From positions 372,001 through 436,000 of the forward strand of contig NZ_UEYQ01000002.1 of NCBI RefSeq assembly GCF_900492205.1: a stretch of 64,000 nucleotides of DNA, given 5' to 3'. Made by a program: the position numbers and the translations under genes. Every line of letters begins with the position of its first letter. The stretch's first letter is position 1. The notes under the pieces are model-generated. The model had not been told where the DNA came from and made no database searches. It was given only the letters and a program-made list of their open reading frames with translations. Positions 24,154 through 32,704 of this stretch are shown here, in pieces. The DNA is from Ciceribacter sp. T2.26MG-112.2 (lineage in GTDB: Bacteria; Pseudomonadota; Alphaproteobacteria; Rhizobiales; Rhizobiaceae).

Positions 24154-26568
24154 CTATCCGAGATAGGTTCTGGCGAGCAGGTCGGAGAGCTTTTCGAGAT
24201 CGCGCTCCAGGTTCGAATAGATCTCGGCGGTCATCGTCTCCGGCGTCATCACCGCCAGCATGGAGTGCAGCCGCATCGTCTCGCGGTAGAGGGGCGACAT
24301 CTGGCCGTTGACGAAGGCATTGGGCAATTGCTCGACCTCGGTGCGGATTTCGTCCAGCTGGTACAGGATCGAGCGTGGATTGAGCGGATCGAGCGCCAGC
24401 AGGTCGGTGACGGTCAGCCGGGCGGTGCTGACATTGTAGCGGCGGCGATGGGTCATGACGTTGTCGCCGATCTCCAGGGTCATGTCGAGCGCGCCGTCGG
24501 GGGCGTCGTCCGCCGTCATGTGGCCGAGCAGGCGGGTCATGTGCAGGCCGCGCTCCAGTAGTCGCCCGATGGTGAGGAAGCGCCAGCCGGTGAAGCGGTA
24601 CATGTTCTCGTGCACAAGCCCGGCAAAGCCGGCGAGCTTGCGCAGGAGCACGGTCATCGCGTGCGCCGCATCGTCGCCGTGCCCGACCGCGTCGTGGAAA
24701 CGGCGCGCGGTCTTGGCCAGGTCGTTCAGCGCCAGCCAGCCGTCGGGCGAGAAGCGGTCGCGAATATTGCTCGCCGAATAGACGGCACTGTCGATGTTGC
24801 GCAGCAGGCTTTCCGGCACGCCATGCGTCATCTCGACGTCGATGTCGGAAAGCGAGCGGGTGACATAGGCGAGCAGCGGCTGATCGGGATCGGCGGATTC
24901 GGCAAAGCGCGCGTGCCAGGCGCGCAGAATGCGCAGAGCCCCTTCCGAGCGCTCGATATAGCGGCCCAGCCAGTAGAGATTGTCCGCGGCGCGGCTTGGC
25001 AGGCTGCCGGGCATGTTGCGGGCAAAGCTCTCCTCGGTCGGCAGAAGCGAGGTGCGGTCGACCGGCTTGTCCGAGACGATCCACACGTCGGCGGCGCTGC
25101 CGCCCGACTGCATGGCGAGCGCCGTCACGTCGTCGCCGGCACCGATCCGCGCGAAACCGCCCGGCATGATCTGCCAGCCGTCGCGGGTGCGGGCGGCGTA
25201 GACCCGGAGCGACAACGGACGCGGCGTCAGCTTGCCGTCGACCAGAGCCGGGGTGGTGGAGAGGGTGACGACCTCCTGGCCGACGAGGTTCGAGCCTTCG
25301 GTCTCCAGCCATTCGGTCGTCGAATGGCGAGACGAGCCGGACAGCCTCGAACCGAGCACGGAACGGCCATTGTCGTCGAAGAAGGGCAGGCGGGAATAGG
25401 CCGGGCCGATCACCATGCGGTCGATGTTGCGCGCCACGTGCCCGCGCTCGCTCTTCTGGCCGCACCACCAGGTGGCGATCGACGGAAGCAGGAGATCCTC
25501 GCCCAGCAGATGGCGACAGATGGTCGGCATGAAGGCGAGGAAGGCACGGGTTTCGAGGATGCCGGACCCGAGTGCGTTGACGAAGGTGACGGAGCCGTTG
25601 CGCAGGGCCTGCACCATACCCGGCGTGCCGATATGCGAATGCTGGTTCAGTTCGAGCGGATCGGCAAAGGCCGCATCGAGGCGGCGCCACAGCACGCTGA
25701 TGGGCTTCAACCCGGCAACCGTGCGCACCATGACGCAGCCGTTGACGACGGCCAGATCCTCGCCCTCGAGCAGCATGATGCCGAGATATCGGGCAATGTA
25801 GGCATGCTCGAAATAGGTCTCGTTGGCCGGGCCCGGTGACAAGACGGCGATCCGGTCGTCGCTGTTGAGCTTCTGCGCCTGCAAGGCCTCGCGGAAGGCG
25901 CCGAAAAAGGAGGCGAGGCGATGGACATGGCTTTCGCCGTAGACGTCGGAGAAGGCGCGGGTGGTCGCCACGCGGTTTTCCAGGGCAAAACCCGCGCCCG
26001 ATGGCGCCTGGGTGCGGTCGGCGAGCACCCACCAATTGCCGTCGGGACCGCGGCCGATCTCGAAGGAGCAGAAATGCAGATAGTGGCCGCCGACGGGCTT
26101 GATGCCGACCAGCGGTCGCAGGAATTCCGGATTGGCGGCGACGAGGGCTGGCGGCAGGAAGCCCTGCTCTACCAGCTTGTTGTCGCTGTAGATGTCGGCG
26201 ACGACGGCTTCGAGAAGATTGGCGCGCTGGACCAGGCCTTCCGCCAGGACGTTCCATTCCTTCTCGTCGATCAGCACCGGGATGTGGGAGAAGGGCCAGG
26301 CGCGCTCGCTCGAGCCGGATGCGCCATAGGCACGGTAAAAGACGCCCGCGTCGCGCAGATAGCGGTCGGCGCGGGCAAAGCGCTCGTGCAGATCGTGATC
26401 CGACAGGCGATCGAGTGCCGAGACGAAGGATTGCCAGACCGGGCGGACATTGCCTTCGGCGTCGAGCATCTCGTCGGCGGCGCCGGGAAGCGCGTGATAG
26501 CCCGCGGTTCGGGCCTTTGCCGGCTCCTCGTCTTCCGGGGTCCTATCCGCTGCCGGTTTGCTTGCCAT
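24154..26568 (-). CDS. Circularly permuted ATP-grasp and Alpha-E domain fusion protein
   Basis: The product has 804 residues. Residues about 60-500 form a circularly permuted ATP-grasp ligase-like domain (DUF404/DUF407 type; SHIPVLIDEKEWNVLAEGLV, AVLSPGPANETYFEHAYIAR). Residues about 520-800 form the all-helical Alpha-E domain (DUF403), opening at SRAADNLYWLGRYIERSEGA. These are often two genes; here they are one chain with no frameshift. ATP-grasp enzymes join carboxylates to amines using ATP, so peptide ligation is the inferred role. The open frame extends to 26706, but ATG 26568 lies 4 bases after the upstream stop and fits coupled translation. The central gene of the cluster. Confidence 0.82.
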   Translation of the reverse strand: MASKPAADRTPEDEEPAKARTAGYHALPGAADEMLDAEGNVRPVWQSFVSALDRLSDHDLHERFARADRYLRDAGVFYRAYGASGSSERAWPFSHIPVLIDEKEWNVLAEGLVQRANLLEAVVADIYSDNKLVEQGFLPPALVAANPEFLRPLVGIKPVGGHYLHFCSFEIGRGPDGNWWVLADRTQAPSGAGFALENRVATTRAFSDVYGESHVHRLASFFGAFREALQAQKLNSDDRIAVLSPGPANETYFEHAYIARYLGIMLLEGEDLAVVNGCVMVRTVAGLKPISVLWRRLDAAFADPLELNQHSHIGTPGMVQALRNGSVTFVNALGSGILETRAFLAFMPTICRHLLGEDLLLPSIATWWCGQKSERGHVARNIDRMVIGPAYSRLPFFDDNGRSVLGSRLSGSSRHSTTEWLETEGSNLVGQEVVTLSTTPALVDGKLTPRPLSLRVYAARTRDGWQIMPGGFARIGAGDDVTALAMQSGGSAADVWIVSDKPVDRTSLLPTEESFARNMPGSLPSRAADNLYWLGRYIERSEGALRILRAWHARFAESADPDQPLLAYVTRSLSDIDVEMTHGVPESLLRNIDSAVYSASNIRDRFSPDGWLALNDLAKTARRFHDAVGHGDDAAHAMTVLLRKLAGFAGLVHENMYRFTGWRFLTIGRLLERGLHMTRLLGHMTADDAPDGALDMTLEIGDNVMTHRRRYNVSTARLTVTDLLALDPLNPRSILYQLDEIRTEVEQLPNAFVNGQMSPLYRETMRLHSMLAVMTPETMTAEIYSNLERDLEKLSDLLARTYLG

Positions 26569-26572
26569 ATCG

Positions 26573-29500
26573 TCAAATGCCCTGGGGTCGCCGCAAGTCC
26601 AGCGTATGGGGGAACTCCGCAGACACCGTCTCCGGCCAAAGCGGGAAATTGCCCGCTGTATGGCCCCATGGCTCGAAACGCGCAAGCCGTCGTGCTTCCG
26701 CTTCATTCCCGTTCACAGGGAAAGTGTCGTAGTTCCGGCCGCCCGGATGCGCCACGTGATAGACGCAGCCGCCGATCGACCGGCCTGACCACATATCATA
26801 AACATCAAATGTTAGCGGTGTGTTGACCGGCAGGACCGGATGCAGGCCCGAGGCCGGCTGCCAGGCCTTGTAGCGCACGCCGCCGATCGCAACCCCGCTG
26901 GTGCCCGTCTTCGTCAGCGGTACGCGCCGGCCGTTGCAGGCGATCGCGTAGCGTTCCGGATTACCGGTTTCCAGCCGTACCTGCAGTCGCTCGACGGAGG
27001 AGTCGACATAACGCACGGTCCCACCGATCGCGCCCTGTTCGCCCATCACGTGCCAGGGTTCGAGCGCCTGCCTGAGTTCCAGCCGCGAATCGCCGTATTC
27101 GACCTCGCCGTAGAAGGGGAAGCGGAACTCGAGCTGGGCGGCGAACCATTCCGGCTTGAAGTCGAAACCGTTGTCGCGCAGGTCCGCCAGCACTTCGAGG
27201 AAGTCCTGCCAGATATAGTGCGGCAGCATGAAACGGTCGTGCAGGGCCGTGCCCCAGCGCACGAAGCTGCCGCCGGTCGGGTTCTTCCAGAAGCGGGCAA
27301 TGAGGGCACGCACCAGCAATTGCTGGGCAAGCGACATGCGGGCGTTCGGCGGCATTTCGAAGCCGCGGAACTCGACGAGGCCGAGGCGGCCGGTCGGGCC
27401 GTCTGGCGAGAACATCTTGTCGATGCAGATCTCGGCGCGGTGGGTGTTGCCGGTCACGTCGATCAGGAGGTTGCGGAACAGCCGGTCGACCAGCCAGGGC
27501 AGCGGCGGAGCCTCGCCCGATCCCGGCATCGGGATCTGCGCCATGGCAATCTCCAGCTCATACAGGCTGTCGTGGCGGGCCTCGTCGATGCGCGGCGCCT
27601 GGCTGGTCGGGCCGATGAACAGGCCGGAGAACAGGTAGGAGAGCGACGGATGGCGCTGCCAGTGCAGGATGAGGCTCTTCAGCAGGTCGGGACGGCGCAG
27701 GAACGGGCTGTCGGCCGGATTGGCCCCGCCCACCACCACATGGTTGCCGCCCCCGGTGCCGGTGTGGCGACCGTCGATCATGAACTTGTCGGCGCCGAGG
27801 CGCGATTCCCGCGCCTCTTCGTAGACGGCGCTGGTGATCGAGACGCAGTCGTCCCAGCTGGCGGCCGGATGGATGTTGACCTCGATGACGCCGGGGTCGG
27901 GCGCGACGCGCACGACATTGATGCGCTCGTCATGCGGCGGCGCATAGCCTTCGATGTGGACGGGCAGGCCTATGGCGGTGGCCGCCTGTTCGGCGGCGGC
28001 GACCAGTTCGAGATAGTCCTCGATGCGCTCGACCGGCGGCATGAAGATGCTGAGGCGGCCGTCGCGCACCTCGACCGACATGGCGGTTCGCACCGCGCCG
28101 CCGATCTCGCCGAGCACCTGCTCGACACGGCCCTGCTGGATCGTGTCGTCCACCTGGAAGGAGGCTTCGGGCATGGCGCGGCCGGCGGGCTCGACGATCT
28201 CCGGCAGAGGCCCGCGCGGCTCGCTTGGATCGGCCGGGTGGATATAGGGGAATTGCGACGGCGGGACATGGGGCAGTGCGCCGAGCGGCAGGCGGTAGCC
28301 GACGGGGCTGTCGCCGGGAACGAGGAAGATCTTGCCGCGGCGGGTCTTCCATTTCTCGCTCACCCAGCGCTTGCCGGTCGCCTTGCTGTTCCAGGTCTGG
28401 ACAGGCAGCACATAGCCGCTCGGCTCGGTCAGCCCGCGTTCGAAGACGCGGGCGATGCGGCTGCGCTCCTCCGGGTCCTTCAGCTTGGAATTGGCCGGAT
28501 CGACATTGTCGGGAAGGTTGGCCTCCTTGAGGATCCATTCGCCGGGGTCCTCATAGGCCGGCACCACCATTTCGGATTCGATGCCGAGGGCTTCGGCGAT
28601 CTCGCCGAGCAGCCGGCCGGCATCGTCGGCAGTGACCTCGTAGCACTTGCCTTCCTCGGCCACCAGTTCGGGGTTCTGCCAGATCGGCTTGCCATCCTTG
28701 CGCCAGTAAAGCGAGAAGGTCCAGCGCGGCAGGCTTTCGCCCGGATACCACTTGCCCTGGCCGTAATGCAGGAAGCCCCCCGGCGCGAAACGCTCCCTGA
28801 GACGGCGAATCAGGGTGTCGGCCTTGTCACGCTTGGTCGGGCCCACCGCGTCGGTGTTCCACTCCTCGGACTGGAAATCGTCGATCGACACGAAGGTCGG
28901 CTCGCCGCCCATGGTCAATCGCACGTCATGGGCTTGAAGCTCGGCATCGACGCGGTGGCCGAGCGCGTTCAGCGCATCCCAGCTCTCCTCGGAAAACGGC
29001 ATGGTGATGCGCGGGTGCTCGGCGACGCGCGTCACCGTCATGGCGAAATCGAATTCGGTATTCGCATGGCCGAAATAGCCGCCGGTGATCGGCGCGGCGT
29101 TGCGGTAGTGCGGGGTCGCGGCGAGCGGGATGTGGCTCTCGCCGGTCAACAGGCCCGAGGTCGGGTCGAGGCCGACCCAGCCGGCGCCGGGCAGGTAGAC
29201 TTCCGCCCAGGCATGCAGGTCGGTGAAGTCGACCTCGGTGCCCGACGGACCGTCGAGCGCCTTCAGATCCGGCTTCAGCTGGATCAGGTAGCCGGAGACG
29301 AAGCGGGCGGCGAGCCCGAGGCGGCGCAGCACTTGCACCAGCAGCCAGCTGGTGTCGCGGCACGAACCTTGGCCGATGGTCAGGGTATCTTCCGGCGTCT
29401 GCACGCCGGGTTCGAGCCGGATGACATAGCCGATCTTCTGCTGCAGGGCGGCGTTGAGGCCGACCACCATATCGACCGTGCCCTGGCCCGGCGTCCTGTC

Positions 29501-29902
29501 GAGCGTTTCCATATAGGCGGTGAGCGCCAGGGTGTCCGGTTCCGGCGTCATGTAGATCTTCAGGTCGTCCCGGATCTCGGCGGGATAGTCGAACGGCCAC
29601 TTCATCGCCTCCTCCTCGACGAAGAAGTCGAAGGGATTGTAGACGGTCATGTCGGCGACGAGGTCGACCTCGATCTTGAACTCGGTCACCGGATCGGGGA
29701 AGACGAAACGGGCCTGGTAATTGCCGTAGGGGTCCTGCTGCAGGTTGACGAAATGATTGGCCGGCGTGACTTTCAGCGCATGGCTGAGCACCTTGGTGCG
29801 CGAATGGGCGGCCGGTTTCAGCCGGATGATCTGGGGCCCGAGGCGGACCGGCTTGTCATACTTGTAATGGGTGAGATGGTAAATGCTCGCCTTGATCGAC
29901 AT
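26573..29902 (-). CDS. Transglutaminase fused to a DUF2126 putative amidoligase
   Basis: The product has 1109 residues. The order is a bacterial transglutaminase N-terminal region ([20 protein letters not shown]), a transglutaminase core with Cys in [15 protein letters not shown], His in [13 protein letters not shown] and Asp in GLDPTSG, then a long DUF2126 region from about residue 370 to the end. DUF2126 is predicted to be an amidoligase. Its conserved segments include [14 protein letters not shown] text at about 378, [12 protein letters not shown] and [20 protein letters not shown]. The ATG at 29902 starts the family N-terminus ([10 protein letters not shown]); the upstream extension lacks similarity. 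It is first in a three-gene operon and could produce an amide bond that its partners edit. Confidence 0.82.
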   Translation of the reverse strand: MSIKASIYHLTHYKYDKPVRLGPQIIRLKPAAHSRTKVLSHALKVTPANHFVNLQQDPYGNYQARFVFPDPVTEFKIEVDLVADMTVYNPFDFFVEEEAMKWPFDYPAEIRDDLKIYMTPEPDTLALTAYMETLDRTPGQGTVDMVVGLNAALQQKIGYVIRLEPGVQTPEDTLTIGQGSCRDTSWLLVQVLRRLGLAARFVSGYLIQLKPDLKALDGPSGTEVDFTDLHAWAEVYLPGAGWVGLDPTSGLLTGESHIPLAATPHYRNAAPITGGYFGHANTEFDFAMTVTRVAEHPRITMPFSEESWDALNALGHRVDAELQAHDVRLTMGGEPTFVSIDDFQSEEWNTDAVGPTKRDKADTLIRRLRERFAPGGFLHYGQGKWYPGESLPRWTFSLYWRKDGKPIWQNPELVAEEGKCYEVTADDAGRLLGEIAEALGIESEMVVPAYEDPGEWILKEANLPDNVDPANSKLKDPEERSRIARVFERGLTEPSGYVLPVQTWNSKATGKRWVSEKWKTRRGKIFLVPGDSPVGYRLPLGALPHVPPSQFPYIHPADPSEPRGPLPEIVEPAGRAMPEASFQVDDTIQQGRVEQVLGEIGGAVRTAMSVEVRDGRLSIFMPPVERIEDYLELVAAAEQAATAIGLPVHIEGYAPPHDERINVVRVAPDPGVIEVNIHPAASWDDCVSITSAVYEEARESRLGADKFMIDGRHTGTGGGNHVVVGGANPADSPFLRRPDLLKSLILHWQRHPSLSYLFSGLFIGPTSQAPRIDEARHDSLYELEIAMAQIPMPGSGEAPPLPWLVDRLFRNLLIDVTGNTHRAEICIDKMFSPDGPTGRLGLVEFRGFEMPPNARMSLAQQLLVRALIARFWKNPTGGSFVRWGTALHDRFMLPHYIWQDFLEVLADLRDNGFDFKPEWFAAQLEFRFPFYGEVEYGDSRLELRQALEPWHVMGEQGAIGGTVRYVDSSVERLQVRLETGNPERYAIACNGRRVPLTKTGTSGVAIGGVRYKAWQPASGLHPVLPVNTPLTFDVYDMWSGRSIGGCVYHVAHPGGRNYDTFPVNGNEAEARRLARFEPWGHTAGNFPLWPETVSAEFPHTLDLRRPQGI

Positions 29903-30047
29903 ATGAACTGTTCGCCCTCTTTGCCCGTTGTTCTTTTTGCCGGGCTGAAGGGCGATCTTGTGCAATGCAGCGTCATAAAGCAAGGGCGCAGAGCCCTGCC
30001 TGTGGGAGCGCATCGCCTGTGGGTTCTGTACTGGCGAAGGGATTGGG

Positions 30048-30077
30048 CCAACCCGCAAGGATGGTTTCGCGGGTTGG
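30048..30077. repeat. Nine-base-pair inverted repeat after the guanylyltransferase gene
   Basis: CCAACCCGC (30048-30056) and GCGGGTTGG (30069-30077) are perfect inverses with a 12-base spacer. On the minus strand it follows the mannose-1-phosphate guanylyltransferase stop by 39 bases. No T run follows, so it could be a Rho-dependent end, an RNA-stabilising hairpin or an operator for the transglutaminase operon that begins about 145 bases further on. Confidence 0.5.
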
Positions 30078-30115
30078 AATGTGTGTTCAGCTCGCGTCGG
30101 GCAACGCCCAGGCGG

Positions 30116-31543
30116 TCAGCTCCGGCCGAACTCGTCGACCAGACGAATGATATCGTCTTCTCCGAGATAGGAACCGGTCTGGATCTCGATCAGTTCCAGC
30201 AGGATCTTGCCGGGATTGCCGAGGCGGTGGACCGCCCCTTGCGGGATGTAGATCGACTGGTTCTCGTGCAGCATGGTCACCTTGTCGTCGATTGTCACTT
30301 CGGCCGCGCCCTTGACGCAGATCCAGTGTTCCGAGCGGTGGTGATGCTTCTGCAAGGAGAGCTTCTTGCCGGGATGGACGAAGAGCCGCTTGACCTGGAA
30401 ACGCTCGCCGTTCAGCACCGAGGTATAGCCGCCCCAGGGACGCAGCGAGGTCGGGTGGTTCTCGGTGAGCGTCGCGGTCTTCTTGTCGGCGGCCAGCAGC
30501 TTGACGAGGTTGCCGACCTGCTGGCTGTCGTCGAGCCGGCCGACATAGACGGCATCCTCGCTGGCGATCACGGCCACGCCATCCATGCCCTGAACGGCGA
30601 GATGGCTGTTGCGCGACATGACGAGGGAATTGCGGGTGTTGACGAGCGTGGCATTGCCGCTGACGACATTGCCGTCCGGATCGGCATTGCCGAGCTTCCA
30701 CACGGCATCCCAGCTGCCGAGGTCGGACCAAGTGATCGGTGAGGGGACGACGGCGGCATTAGCGGTCTTTTCCATCACCGCATAGTCGATCGAGATGCTC
30801 GGGCTCTCGGCGAAGGCCTCGGCGTCGAGACGGGTGAAGTCGAGATCCTTGGACGATGCGCGCACCGATTTTTCCGCAGCCGCCAGCACGTCTGGCGCGA
30901 GCAGGCGGAGTTCGGAGAGAATCTGGCCGGCAGAGAAGACGAACATGCCGGAATTCCAGAAGTAGTTGCCGGCGGCGAGCATCTTCTCGGCATTTTCAGC
31001 CTTCGGCTTTTCGACGAAGCGCTTGACGGCGTTGGCACCGGCGGTCAGCGGCTCGCCCATCTCGATATAGCCATAGCCGGTGGCCGGCTCGGTCGGGGTG
31101 ATGCCGAAGGTGACGATCTTGCCGGCACGGGCGGCGGTGGCCGCCGCGTCGACGCAGGTGCGGTAGCGGTCGTCGGTGGCAATGTCATGGTCGGACGGCA
31201 GGATCTGCAGCAGCGTGTCACTGCCGTAGAGATCGGCGACGATCAGGGCCGCGACGGCAACGGCCGCTGCCGTGTTGCGCGCTTCCGGCTCCAGCACGAT
31301 GCCGGAGAGCCGGGCGTCCATCTCGCGGGCCTGCTCGGCGACAAGAAAACGGAATTCTTCATTGGTGATCACCAGTGCCGGCTCGTAGAGGTCGTGGTCG
31401 GCGACACGGTCGAGGGTGCCCTGGAAGAGTGTCTTGTCGCCGATGAAGCGGATGAACTGCTTGGCGGCGGTGGCGCGCGACAGCGGCCAGAGGCGGGTAC
31501 CTTTTCCTCCCGCCATGATGACGGGTACGATCTTCTCGGTCAT
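30116..31543 (-). CDS. Mannose-1-phosphate guanylyltransferase / mannose-6-phosphate isomerase
   Basis: The product has 475 residues. The N-terminal nucleotidyltransferase domain has the GGKGTRLWPLSR signature, TGYGYIEMG and the FVEKPK lysine motif; the C-terminal cupin (from about residue 350; KLSLQKHHHRSEHWICVKGA) carries the isomerase metal histidines. It is the bifunctional form (ManC, XanB, NoeJ and CpsB are names used for it) that makes GDP-mannose from fructose-6-phosphate with a mutase. ATG 31543 gives the canonical MTEKIVPVIMAGG start; the longer open frame is not supported. GDP-mannose suggests a role in surface polysaccharide. It stands alone, with no glycosyltransferase beside it. 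Confidence 0.9.
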   Translation of the reverse strand: MTEKIVPVIMAGGKGTRLWPLSRATAAKQFIRFIGDKTLFQGTLDRVADHDLYEPALVITNEEFRFLVAEQAREMDARLSGIVLEPEARNTAAAVAVAALIVADLYGSDTLLQILPSDHDIATDDRYRTCVDAAATAARAGKIVTFGITPTEPATGYGYIEMGEPLTAGANAVKRFVEKPKAENAEKMLAAGNYFWNSGMFVFSAGQILSELRLLAPDVLAAAEKSVRASSKDLDFTRLDAEAFAESPSISIDYAVMEKTANAAVVPSPITWSDLGSWDAVWKLGNADPDGNVVSGNATLVNTRNSLVMSRNSHLAVQGMDGVAVIASEDAVYVGRLDDSQQVGNLVKLLAADKKTATLTENHPTSLRPWGGYTSVLNGERFQVKRLFVHPGKKLSLQKHHHRSEHWICVKGAAEVTIDDKVTMLHENQSIYIPQGAVHRLGNPGKILLELIEIQTGSYLGEDDIIRLVDEFGRS

Positions 31544-31963
31544 GTTCTGCTTTGCCTTTCGGTTTGGCGGACGATGGGCGGCGATGATGAGGACCGGACC
31601 ATGAACAACGGTCGTGCCTCGATCTCGCGTGGCTTCGGCCATGGTTCTAACGCCTGGATGGCGGCGTTGTTGCATTTTTTGGCGCAAACTCCAAGCCCGC
31701 GCCGATGGCCGTCGGCTCCGCAGCCGGAGCATTTCGGCCGCCTTTCAGCGGATATCTGCGATCGTCAACGGTTGAAAGCATGGTCATTTGCGCGGAATCG
31801 TGATGTCCTTGACCGGGTACTCGGCTGGCAAGCTTGGAGTGATGGCGTTAATGATAAATTGCATTTCATCACTGCTTGACCGCAAACTCTCCGGTGCCCT
31901 TTCTACTTCCCATAAGGCTACCGATATTTCACCGCGGCGCACGCCCCGGCCGGGAGGGTCGAT
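31544..31963. other. Divergent intergenic region before the SNase-like gene
   Basis: About 420 bases between leftward guanylyltransferase and rightward SNase-like gene. It presumably holds both promoters. The open frames inside it lack ribosome sites and look accidental. A moderately AT-rich patch (about 31,780-31,930) precedes the SNase-like gene. I recognise no known RNA or operator. Confidence 0.5.
31953..31958 (+). promoter_or_regulatory. Strong ribosome binding site that points to an ATT start codon
   Basis: GGAGGG lies 5 bases before ATT at 31964. The codons that follow encode a typical signal peptide (I/M-RRIVVFLALLSVSVAHNVVA). No ATG, GTG or TTG occurs in frame between the upstream stop at 31913 and the GTG at 32000, which would remove most of the signal peptide. 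Confidence 0.55.
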
Positions 31964-32539
31964 ATTCGCCGGATAGTCGTCTTCCTCGCCCTGCTCTCGG
32001 TGTCTGTCGCCCACAACGTCGTGGCGAAAGACCTGCCGTATGCCGGCTCGCAGGATCCGATCTGGACCGACCGTCCGGTCAGGGTCGATCGGGCGGGACA
32101 GACGTACGAGCGTATTCCGGGACTGTTTGATCCCTTCGTCACGAAGATCCGCATCAAGCCGCAGGCCCAGGCCTTCGATGGCGGGTCCTTCCGACAGGAC
32201 GGCACGATCTTCATCATCGCCGACGTCGTGGCGCCCGACCCGAAGCGGATATGCCACGCTGACGACGGCAGCATCCGGGCTTGCGGCAGCCAGTCCAGGG
32301 CCTTCCTGAAAAGCCTGATCAACCGTCGCTATCTCGAATGCCGGGCCTGGTCGATCGCCTTGGACACGCGGATGATCGACTGCCGGATCGGGCAGTACCG
32401 GATCGCCGAGACGCTGGTGGCTTCGGGCTATGTGCGCGCGGCCCGGGATGCGGGGCTTTTCGCCGTCGAGCAGGACGCGATGCGGCGGCGGGCCGGTCTC
32501 TGGGCCGATGCCGGATGCCGGCTGTCACAGCGCTGCTGA
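31964..32539 (+). CDS. Secreted SNase-like (thermonuclease-family) protein with degenerate active site, apparent ATT start
   Basis: From ATT 31964 the product has 191 residues. Residues 1-20 form a signal peptide (RRIVVFLALLSVSVAHNVVA) ending before KDLPYAG. The rest resembles the staphylococcal nuclease fold: IADVVAPDP in place of the GIDAPE segment, ACGSQSRAFLKSLINRRYLEC, DTRMIDCRIG and GLWADAGC. The Arg expected just before the GIDAPE motif is missing and its Glu is Asp, so nuclease activity is doubtful. Six or more Cys suggest disulfides in the periplasm. If translation starts at GTG 32000, the protein would lack most of the signal. The non-canonical start or a sequencing error are both possible. 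Confidence 0.65.
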   Translation: MRRIVVFLALLSVSVAHNVVAKDLPYAGSQDPIWTDRPVRVDRAGQTYERIPGLFDPFVTKIRIKPQAQAFDGGSFRQDGTIFIIADVVAPDPKRICHADDGSIRACGSQSRAFLKSLINRRYLECRAWSIALDTRMIDCRIGQYRIAETLVASGYVRAARDAGLFAVEQDAMRRRAGLWADAGCRLSQRC

Positions 32540-32704
32540 GTGTTCCGTGAGTGACCCCGTTGCCCTTGGGGCGAGCTCCTCACCGGGCGCTCGATGCGTC
32601 AGCGAAAAGAACTTGATTCCGATCACGGCGTCATGAAGGCTTATCGAGCATAGACGATCGGGTTGCGAACTGCCGTGGGGTTCCGGAACCGGGAGGCCTA
32701 AGAG

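Noticed and set aside
26840..30742. Open frame of about 1300 codons antisense to the DUF2126 gene
   Set aside because: Shadow of a strongly biased gene in high-GC DNA; the composition is low complexity (Gly, Asp, His, Arg) with no recognisable fold.
31850..31880. Imperfect palindrome around AAATTGCATTT upstream of the SNase-like gene
   Set aside because: The arms are unequal by two bases and match only over four to five bases; it is not distinguishable from chance in an AT-richer patch.
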